Of a stretch of 64,000 nucleotides of DNA, positions 57,455-64,000 are shown one piece after another. Positions within the stretch are counted from its first letter, which is position 1. Each line of letters begins with the position of its first letter. This stretch comes from Acinetobacter lwoffii (GTDB lineage Bacteria; Pseudomonadota; Gammaproteobacteria; Pseudomonadales; Moraxellaceae), in contig NZ_CP077370.1 in assembly GCF_019048525.1 (NCBI RefSeq), positions 57,297-121,296 of the forward strand. The letters run 5' to 3'. The notes beneath the pieces are model-generated. The model ran no database searches, had not been told where the DNA came from, and worked only from the letters and a program-made list of their open reading frames with translations. The translations under genes and the position numbers were made by a program.

Positions 57455-58311
57455 GGGTCTGTTGACATTTACTGTTCATAATTAACCCTATAAAGGTAGC
57501 CATAAAAATATACAGGCTAAAGCAACAGAACTTTGATAATTTCTTTTGAGCTTGTCATATCGAGTAGCTATTCCTCTAAATTGCTTTAATCTACAAAACA
57601 TATTTTCAACTAAATGCCTGATTTTATATAAATACCAGTCCATATGATCATTGTTCGATTGGCTATTTGTTTTCTTTGGTATATTCGCTTTAGTCCCTGT
57701 TTTCCTGATCTGTTCACGCAGTGGTTCTGAATCATAGCCTTTATCTGCACATACCACTTTTGTCTCTTTTAAATCTAATGTTGATATTAAATCAGGTGCA
57801 ACTTTAACATCATGTGTGGTTCCATCGGTAATCATGAAATCAATAGGATTGCCATGTGCATCAACAATCAAATGTATTTTTGAGGAGTTTCCTCCTACAC
57901 TTTTAGAAATAGATTGATTCGCTATGCCGGCAGAATGTTGATGAGCACGTACATGAGAGCCATCAATAAAAATCCACTCCATATCGGGGCATGAGGCTAT
58001 TAATTTGAATAATCTAAGTAACTTACCGCTGCTTGACCAACGATTAAAACGTTTGAAAATAGAGTTTGAATGACCAAAACAGCAAGGAATATCTCGCCAC
58101 GGACAGCCTGTTCTAATTCTATAGAGAATAGCTTCAATAAAATTGCGTAAATTTGAGTTGTGGTGAATGGATAAATTACGCAGAATAACTTTCAACTTTT
58201 GCCAGTGTTGATCTGTCAGCATGGTACGAGGCATAGCGAATAGTAAAATTGGGTTTGGCGATTTGATTTTACTACTTCGCTATTTTTTAAGCTAAAAGTG
58301 TCAACACACCC
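57455..58311 (-). mobile_element. IS5-family (IS427-type) element, copy B
   Basis: 857 bp, TA at 57453-57454 and 58312-58313. The same element as 7982-8839 but in the opposite orientation; one A fewer in a homopolymer. It separates the lysR start from the shared intergenic region. Confidence 0.9.
57488..58234 (-). CDS. IS5-family DDE transposase (copy B)
   Basis: 248 residues, identical in protein sequence to the copy A transposase at 8060-8806, with the same DDE residues (FIDGSH, CADKGYDS, VENMFCRLKQ). Intact. Confidence 0.9.
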   Translation of the reverse strand: MPRTMLTDQHWQKLKVILRNLSIHHNSNLRNFIEAILYRIRTGCPWRDIPCCFGHSNSIFKRFNRWSSSGKLLRLFKLIASCPDMEWIFIDGSHVRAHQHSAGIANQSISKSVGGNSSKIHLIVDAHGNPIDFMITDGTTHDVKVAPDLISTLDLKETKVVCADKGYDSEPLREQIRKTGTKANIPKKTNSQSNNDHMDWYLYKIRHLVENMFCRLKQFRGIATRYDKLKRNYQSSVALACIFLWLPL

Positions 58312-59163
58312 TAATGATTTACTTAGATATGAAATCTACATTTGATGAACTTTTAGTATTTGTTACGATCGCTGATTGTGGCTCTATAGTGAAAACAGCA
58401 GAACAATTAAATCAAACAACATCTGCTATCAGTCGCACATTACAACGCCTCGAAAAAAAATTAAATGTTAAATTAATCGAACGTACAACCCGTAGCCTTA
58501 ACCTTACCTATGATGGAAAAATTTTTTTAGAAAGAGCAAGAAAATTACTTTCTGATTTGAATGAAGCTGAAGAGTTGTTAATTAATCCAGGTACTGAACC
58601 TACAGGCTTAATTAAAATAGATTCAGCAACACCGTTTGTATTGCATGTAATTATTCCATTAATACCAGAGTTTATAGAACGATATCCAAAGATCAGTATT
58701 GAACTAACTAGTCATGATCATGTAATTGATTTATTAGAGCATAAAATAGATGTTGCTATACGATTTGGTGATCTAGAAGATTCAAGTCTCTATGCAAAAT
58801 TATTATATAAAAGTCGTTTGTATATCGTTGCTAGCGCTGAATATCTCAAAAAAAATAACTTACCAAAATCTATTATTGAGTTAAATCAACATAGATTATT
58901 AGGATTTAGCCATCCTTTGCATTTAAATAATTGGCCAATTTATATAAATGATCAACTATATAAAACTTCACCATCTATTACAGCTTCTAATGGCGAAAGT
59001 GTTCGTCAACTTGCTTTACAAGGCGTAGGAATCGCTTGTCTCTCTGAATTTTTAATTTTAAAGGATATAAACGAAGGTAAATTAATTGCTTTATTTGAAG
59101 ATGAAATAAAAATTCATGAGCAAAAAATCCATGCTGTCTATTACAAAAAAAATTATATACCTA

Positions 59164-60241
59164 AGTTGTCATTAAAAAGTAAACATGTATTCTTTTCCGA
59201 ATTGGTTTGATACTTTCTCCACCCATTGCTCTATTTTGTCAGCTGTCATGACTTGAAAATCTCGCCAATAATATTTCATCTGCTTCCATACCATCTCGAT
59301 TCGATTTAACTCAGGGCTATAAGCTGGAATAAAATACAGATTCGTCGAAAAGTTAGTTTTAAGTAGCTCTCTGTAATCAGCCATCTTTTTACTTCTATGA
59401 ATCGAGGCATTATCAACAATAAGAACCAATGGAAGGTTATACATCTGTTTTACTTGTTGAGCTATTCCAGTTAAATAGGCATAAAACCAAGTGCTTTTCA
59501 CTGACTCTTGTAAACAGCTTGTCACCAGTTTCCCCGTTGAAAGCAAACACCCCATGACATTAACTCGTTTTAATCTTATTGCATCAACCGCATGAACATC
59601 ACCTATCTTTGTCCACGCATAGCGGTTATCAGGTGTAGATGAAAATCCTGTTTCATCAACATAACCTAATATAATTTCACCACGTGCCGCTTGCTCTCGT
59701 AATTCTTCAATCTGCTGTGTTGCTTGTTCAAATGCAATCGGATCTCTTTTTTTTCAAGCTATGACGGGTACGCTTGAAGACCATACCTGAATCACGTAAA
59801 AACTTACGAATGGTTTCAACAGACACGGACACTTCGTATTCTTCATGTAGTTTGACTCGGATTTGTTCTGCATTGAGTGGACTTGTATTGACCCAATCTA
59901 GGATTTTCGCCTGATAGTCTGAGATCAATGTATTGGGTCGACCTGAGCGATGACCTTCTTTAATCGATTCAAACTCATACAATTCCCAACGTCGGCGTTG
60001 TAGCCTTATGGTTTCTGGGATACGTTCTTGTAGAGTGGCAACTTCCGCAACACTTTTACCTTCGGAAAGCCAGAGAATAGTTTGGGCACGTTGCCTTTCA
60101 CGCCAATGTTTTGCATGCTTGACCAGAAAAATGAGTCGTTCTCGCTGTTCTAAACTAAGTGGTACAGAAACAATTCTAGGCATGTGTGAACATCTGTTAA
60201 CTAAAAAAACCTTTTCGCATCATTAGTTATTTTTGTCAACT
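59164..60241 (-). mobile_element. IS630-family element in lysR
   Basis: 1078 bp with related ends AGTTGTCATTAAAAAG and (reverse complement) AGTTGACAAAAATAAC, TA at 59162-59163 and 60242-60243. A different IS630 from the one in bioB. Confidence 0.85.
59172..60183 (-). pseudogene. IS630 transposase with frame break in an A8 run
   Basis: N-terminal 151 residues (PRIVSVPLSLEQRERLIFLV, GKSVAEVATLQERIPETIRL, VSVETIRKFLRDSGMVFKRT) run out of frame after HSLKKK. Skipping one A at about 59748-59755 restores RDPIAFEQATQQIEELREQA, then D in ILGYVDETGFSS, D in LVLIVDNASIH and E in PELNRIEMVWKQMK. Either programmed slippage, a true mutation or a homopolymer sequencing error. Confidence 0.8.
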
Positions 60242-60386
60242 TAAGAGAGTTAGATTATTTATTGATTATTTATATGAAAAATTACAACAGCTTAATTAAT
60301 TTTAAATGGATTTTTCAAACCAAAGTTTGAAAAATATCTAATTTTTTAGGCATATTTTAGTTGAATAATGTTTGAAATAAATCTCC

Positions 60387-60414
60387 ATTTAACATAAGGG
60401 TTGTTATGCGAAGT
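60387..60414 (+). other. pdif site 3 (XerD/XerC order)
   Basis: XerD arm ATTTAACATAA, spacer GGGTTG, XerC arm TTATGCGAAGT: an essentially exact consensus site. Closes module 2 and opens module 3. Five bases further the second IS1202-like copy begins. Confidence 0.92.
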
Positions 60415-60419
60415 CGACT

Positions 60420-61901
60420 TGTTAGAACCCATTTAAAGTGTCTATATTCTCACCAATAAAAATGTCTGGTTTATGATGGTTTTTATCACCATGGACTGGA
60501 TATAAAATATAGATGCTGATCACTATGTCTGATAAAGAAATTCAACGTCTTGCAGTTCTGCAAGACGTTAGAGATCATCGTATTACCCAGGTCCGTGCTG
60601 CTGAAATCCTGAATCTTTCCACCCGTCAAATTACCCGGTTATTGCAGAAGCTCAATCAAGATGGTGTCTCAGGTATGGCACATGCCAGTCGTGGTCAACC
60701 GGGTCATCGTCGCCATGACGTCCTGTTAAAATCAGAATGTCTTTCCATTATTTCTGAACATTTACTTGGCTTTGGTCCTACATTGGCTCATGAGAAGCTC
60801 AGCAGCATGTTTGGCCTGCATATCCCGGTAGAAACGGTTCGTCGCTGGATGACTGCAAATGACCTCTGGATTCCTCGATCCAAGCGCCTGAAACGTCCAT
60901 ATCAGCCTCGATACAACCGTGATTGCTTCGGTGAGCTGATCCAGATCGATGGCTCATATCATGACTGGTTTGAAGGTCGAGCTTCCAAATGCTGCTTGCT
61001 GGTTTATATCGATGACGCCACTGGAAAGCTGTTGCATCTGCGCTTTTGTGAGGCTGAAACGACCTTTGATTATATGCTTTCAACCCGAGCCTACATTGAG
61101 CAATACGGCAAGCCTTTAGCGTTTTATAGCGATAAACACTCGGTATTCCGAGTGAATCAGAAATCGAGCCAAGATAGCCAGATCACGCAATTTGGGCGGA
61201 TTCTGAATGAGTTAAATATTGATATTATCTTCGCCAACTCACCCCAGGCCAAAGGCCGCGTAGAACGTGCCAATAGAACACTCCAGGATCGCCTGATCAA
61301 GGAAATGCGCCTAGAAGGTATCTGTTCAATTGCCGAGGCAAATGCCTGGCTGCCCTGCTTTATTGAGCATTTCAATCAGAAGTTTGCCAAGTGTGCGCGA
61401 AACTCAAAGAATTTACATCGGCCATTAACCGAATCTCATCTTGAACTGGATGATATTTTTACCTGGCAGGAACCGCGTAAGGTCACCAAGAATCTGACCC
61501 TGACCTATGACAAATGTATTTATCTGCTTGAACCGATAGAGCTGAATCATAAGCTTGTTGGGCAATATATTTCATTTCTGGAGTACCCGGATGGGACTGT
61601 GGCCCTCATGCACGAGGGACGAAAGCTCAACTACAGCATTTTCAATAAATTAGCTGGGCTACAGCAGAATGAGATCGTTGAGAATAAACGGTTAGGTACA
61701 GTTCTGGCACATATTCAGCAACAGCATGAAGAGTTGGAAAAACAGAATAAACGTTCCCGTCTCAAGAAAAGTATGCCGAGTCGTAAAGCTCAGAAAGCTG
61801 TTATTGAACAAAGAAAGTTAAATCCTGTGCTTGACTCTTGTGGTTAAAAACAGGACATTTTAAATGGTTTATCGCATAGACATTTTAATTGGTGAATAAC
61901 A
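60420..61901 (+). mobile_element. IS1202-like element, copy 2
   Basis: 1482 bp with a 5-bp duplication CGACT (60415-60419 and 61902-61906), inserted exactly 5 bp from the XerC arm. The left end is TGTTAGAACCCATTTAAAGT (type A) but the right end, read inward, is TGTTATTCACCAATTAAAAT (type B), so the two ends are unlike. Confidence 0.88.
60513..61847 (+). CDS. IS1202-like DDE transposase, copy 2
   Basis: 444 residues. HTH RAAEILNLSTRQITRLLQKL (about 30-49), rve integrase core with D in IQIDGSYHDWF, D in FYSDKHSVFRV and E in GRVERANRTLQ, then a basic tail SRLKKSMPSRKAQKAVIEQR. Full length with the tail that copy 1 lacks, so this is the reference copy. In the IS1202 group such enzymes are reported to insert next to Xer sites. 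Confidence 0.88.
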   Translation: MLITMSDKEIQRLAVLQDVRDHRITQVRAAEILNLSTRQITRLLQKLNQDGVSGMAHASRGQPGHRRHDVLLKSECLSIISEHLLGFGPTLAHEKLSSMFGLHIPVETVRRWMTANDLWIPRSKRLKRPYQPRYNRDCFGELIQIDGSYHDWFEGRASKCCLLVYIDDATGKLLHLRFCEAETTFDYMLSTRAYIEQYGKPLAFYSDKHSVFRVNQKSSQDSQITQFGRILNELNIDIIFANSPQAKGRVERANRTLQDRLIKEMRLEGICSIAEANAWLPCFIEHFNQKFAKCARNSKNLHRPLTESHLELDDIFTWQEPRKVTKNLTLTYDKCIYLLEPIELNHKLVGQYISFLEYPDGTVALMHEGRKLNYSIFNKLAGLQQNEIVENKRLGTVLAHIQQQHEELEKQNKRSRLKKSMPSRKAQKAVIEQRKLNPVLDSCG

Positions 61902-61905
61902 CGAC

Positions 61906-61928
61906 TTGTAATGCAATTTGCATTACAA
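61906..61928. promoter_or_regulatory. Operator of TA module 2
   Basis: TTGTAATGCAA, T, TTGCATTACAA: perfect 11-bp inverted repeat about 30 bases before relB. Probable RelB binding site. Its first base is the last of the IS target duplication. Confidence 0.78.
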
Positions 61929-61961
61929 TATTCCTAGTACATTAAACACTTGGGAAATATG

Positions 61962-62207
61962 ATGGCTACTGTTAACTTCAGGGTCGATGAAGCCCTTAAA
62001 GAAAAATCTTATTCAATCCTGAAAGAGCAAGGTATTGCACCTACGGATTTCTTCACTAGTATTCTTGAGTATGTTGCTACGACTGGGAAACTGCCCGTCA
62101 AAAAAGCTTTGCTTTCGGAAGAAGATGAAGAATTATTAGCTCTTGTCCGTAAGCGCATTAACGATCCTAAAGAGATGTTTGAGGAAGTCACATTAGATGA
62201 CTTATAA
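61962..62207 (+). CDS. RelB/DinJ-family antitoxin
   Basis: 81 residues from the ATG at 61962 (adjacent ATG at 61959). MATVNFRVDEALKEKSYSIL is the ribbon-helix-helix domain, GIAPTDFFTSILEYVATTGK follows, and the acidic tail MFEEVTLDDL would wrap the toxin. It overlaps the toxin start by 10 bases. Represses its own promoter through the palindrome at 61906-61928. Intact. Confidence 0.87.
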   Translation: MATVNFRVDEALKEKSYSILKEQGIAPTDFFTSILEYVATTGKLPVKKALLSEEDEELLALVRKRINDPKEMFEEVTLDDL

Positions 62208-62491
62208 GCTTTTACGTCACAAGGACTTTACAGCAGAATGGGAAAAACTCCCTGTTGCTATACGAGATCAATTTAAAAAGAAACTAGCTAAAGATCATAG
62301 AGCAGTCACATATTCCAAAGAACATGCTTAGAGGCGCTCTTGCAGGTTGCTATAAAATCAAATTATTAAAAGCTGGTGTCCGACTTGTCTATCAAGTTAA
62401 AGATGATCAGGTAGTTATCCTGCTCATTACCGTCGGAAAACGAGCTGATAGCATAGTTTATGACGAAGCGAAAAAGCGAATTAAAGATTAA
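62198..62491 (+). pseudogene. RelE-family toxin, frameshifted
   Basis: MTYKLLRHKDFTAEWEKLPV and FKKKLAK are followed by a frame change near 62290 and an early TAG at about 62331. The other frame then reads IIEQSHIPKNMLRGALAGCY, KIKLLKAGVRLVYQVKDDQV and VGKRADSIVYDEAKKRIKD to 62491. The catalytic arginines (LRGALAGCYKIKLLKAGVR) are in the lost part. A one- or two-base indel in CTAAAGATC explains it. Confidence 0.85.
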
Positions 62492-62518
62492 AAATGGGAG
62501 CTTATAGCTCCCATTTTT
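62490..62518. terminator. Terminator of TA module 2
   Basis: AAAAATGGGAGCT, loop TAT, AGCTCCCATTTTT. Nearly the same hairpin as at 56311-56339. Confidence 0.85.
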
Positions 62519-62519
62519 A

Positions 62520-63999
62520 TGTTATTCCCAAATAGAAATGTCCTACCTACTAACCAAATAGAAATGTCCTATATGGACATTTCCAAGTCAAGCACAAGAT
62601 TTAGATTTCGTTGTTGAATTGTTGTTTTCTGTGCACGTCTTCTTGGCATCTTTTGAGAACGATTGCGTTTGTTTTGTTGTTCCAGTTCTTCATGCTGTTG
62701 TTGGATATGATTCAGAACAGCACCCAACCGTTTATTCTCAACAATCTCTCGCTGATTCAGCTGACTTAATTTATCGAAGAGGCTGTAATTGATCTTTCGG
62801 CCATCATGCATGATCGCCACAGTGCCATCCGGGTACTCCAGAAATGAAATGTATTGCCCAACAAGCTTATGATTCAGCTCTGTCGGTTCAAGCAGATAAA
62901 TATATTTGTCATACGTCAGGGTCAGATTCTTGGTGACCTTACGCGGTTCCTGCCAGGTAAAAATATCATCTAGTTCAACATCAGACTCTGTTAAAGGGCG
63001 ATGCAAGTTCTTGGAATTTCGCGCACACTTGGCAAACTTCTGGTTGAACTGCTCAATAAAGCAGGGTAGCCAGGCATTGGCTTTGGCAATTGAACTGATG
63101 CCTTCCAGACGCATCTCCTTGATCAAACGGTCTTGAAGGGTTCTATTCGCGCGTTCTACGCGACCTTTAGCCTGTGGTGAGTTGGCAAAGATAATATCAA
63201 TCTTTAACTCATTCAGAATCCGGCCAAATTGCGTGATTTTGCTGTCCTGGCTCGATTTCTGGTTCACTCGGAAGACCGAATGTTTATCGCTATAAAAGGC
63301 CAGAGACTTACCGTATTGTTCAATATAGGCTCGGGTTGAAAGCATATAGTCGAAGGTCGTTTCCGCCTCACAGAAGTGCAGATGCAACAGCTTTCCAGTG
63401 GCATCATCGATATAAACCAGCAAGCAGCACTTAGCAGCGCGTCCTTCGAACCAGTCATGATATGAGCCGTCAATCTGGATTAGCTCACCGAAGCAATCCC
63501 GGTTATAACGTGGCTGATATGGACGTTTAAGGCGCTTGGATCGTGGAATCCAGAGGTCATTTGCAGTCATCCAGCGCCGAAGCGTTTCTACCGGGATATT
63601 CAGGTCAAACATGCTGCTGAGCTTCTCATGGGCCAAGGTAGGTCCAAATCCCAGCAGATGTTCAGAAATAATGGAAAGACATTTTGATTTTAATAAATCA
63701 TCATGGCGACGATGGCCAGGTTGACCACGACTGGCATGCGCCATACCTGAAACACCATCTTGATTGAGCTTCTGTAATAACCGGGTAATTTGACGGGTTG
63801 AAAGATTAAGGATTTCAGCAGCACGGACTTGTGTAATACGATGATCTCGAACGTCTTGCAGAACAGCAAGACGTTGAATTTCTTTGTCAGACATAGTGAT
63901 CAGCATCTATATTTCATATCCAGTCCATGATGGTGAAAACCATCATAAACCAGACATTTTTATTGGTGAGAATATAGACATTTTAATTGGTGAATAACA
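62520..63999 (-). mobile_element. IS1202-like element, copy 3
   Basis: About 1.48 kb, opposite orientation to copies 1 and 2. The right end at the window edge is TGTTATTCACCAATTAAAAT read inward (type B); the left end is TGTTATTCCCAAATAGAAAT, a third variant. It sits directly after the TA terminator, where module 1 has its pdif site. Confidence 0.8.
62569..63906 (-). CDS. IS1202-like DDE transposase, copy 3
   Basis: 445 residues, nearly the same as copies 1 and 2 over the HTH and DDE core (IQIDGSYHDWF, FYSDKHSVF, GRVERANRTLQ). It diverges at the C-terminus (INYSLFDKLSQLNQREIVEN, then a basic RSQKMPRRRAQKT tail and VLDLEMSI), the part most likely to contact the IS ends, which also differ. Intact. 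Confidence 0.87.
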   Translation of the reverse strand: MLITMSDKEIQRLAVLQDVRDHRITQVRAAEILNLSTRQITRLLQKLNQDGVSGMAHASRGQPGHRRHDDLLKSKCLSIISEHLLGFGPTLAHEKLSSMFDLNIPVETLRRWMTANDLWIPRSKRLKRPYQPRYNRDCFGELIQIDGSYHDWFEGRAAKCCLLVYIDDATGKLLHLHFCEAETTFDYMLSTRAYIEQYGKSLAFYSDKHSVFRVNQKSSQDSKITQFGRILNELKIDIIFANSPQAKGRVERANRTLQDRLIKEMRLEGISSIAKANAWLPCFIEQFNQKFAKCARNSKNLHRPLTESDVELDDIFTWQEPRKVTKNLTLTYDKYIYLLEPTELNHKLVGQYISFLEYPDGTVAIMHDGRKINYSLFDKLSQLNQREIVENKRLGAVLNHIQQQHEELEQQNKRNRSQKMPRRRAQKTTIQQRNLNLVLDLEMSI

Positions 64000-64000
64000 C

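Larger units (their letters stand above)
58329..60299 (+). pseudogene. LysR-type regulator split by IS630 element
   Basis: Removing the IS (59164-60241) and one TA joins 58329-59163 to 60244-60299 in frame, restoring a 296-residue LysR protein whose natural C-terminus is KRVRLFIDYLYEKLQQLN. The HTH is VKTAEQLNQTTSAISRTLQR and the effector domain follows (VAIRFGDLEDSSLYAKLLYK). As written it ends in IS-encoded LSLKSKHVFFSELV, leaving only the last helix replaced, so partial activity is possible. An in-frame ATG at 58314 abuts the IS5 copy. It is divergent from mdaB-ygiN and probably regulated it. Confidence 0.85.

Overview
The window looks like part of a large, IS-rich Acinetobacter plasmid. 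It has a Rep_3-family initiator beside 22-bp iterons and a consensus DnaA box, and a parA-parB pair. Three Xer recombination (pdif) sites of the kind known from Acinetobacter plasmids are present. Base composition is AT-rich, and the biotin, lactate and transposase proteins read like Acinetobacter proteins. The genus call is inference from these features; no database was searched. No rRNA, tRNA or CRISPR array was found.

Layout: 1-6.8 kb holds a cut-off hypothetical gene, an IS5-type scar and a two-gene unit encoding a 240-residue unknown protein and a 1682-residue tyrosine recombinase. 6.9-9.1 kb is a decayed IS66 element with an IS5-family insertion. 9.1-12.9 kb is the replication/partition backbone, bounded on both sides by the same hairpin. 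12.9-17.5 kb contains decayed IS elements, a GntR/UTRA regulator and a run of very small genes. 17.8-23.1 kb is a vitamin-type uptake set (APH-fold kinase, TonB receptor, PnuC-like transporter) whose receptor is split by an IS3 element. 23.3-27.9 kb encodes aldehyde and iron-type alcohol dehydrogenases with a GAF regulator. 28.2-33.2 kb is a siderophore receptor operon behind a Fur box. 33.4-35.0 kb is scar tissue (IS5, TolC-like and IS982 fragments).

35.1-41.7 kb is a biotin locus (bioB, bioH-like, bioA, bioF, bioC, bioD), with bioB split by an IS630 element. 43.4-47.2 kb is a lactate locus (lldP, lldR, lldD) with two LldR-type operators and a frame break in lldP. 47.2-53.9 kb has a 402-bp duplication, a VF530-type gene, a hipA scar, an IS3 element, a class II UvrA and a decayed IS5 element.

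54.1-64 kb is a chain of pdif modules with alternating site orientation (D/C, C/D, D/C). Module 1 is a HigB/HigA-like toxin-antitoxin pair. Module 2 carries mdaB-like and ygiN-like quinone redox genes with a divergent LysR gene. Module 3 is a RelB/RelE pair. Three copies of an IS1202-like element sit in or beside these modules, two of them next to pdif sites. Both toxins are frameshifted while both antitoxins are intact, and lysR is split by an IS630 element.

Many working-looking metabolic genes therefore sit between IS scars, and several systems (bioB, the vitamin receptor, lldP, lysR, both toxins) each carry one identifiable lesion. The IS insertions are clean, with target duplications. The single-base lesions in homopolymers could instead be sequencing errors.
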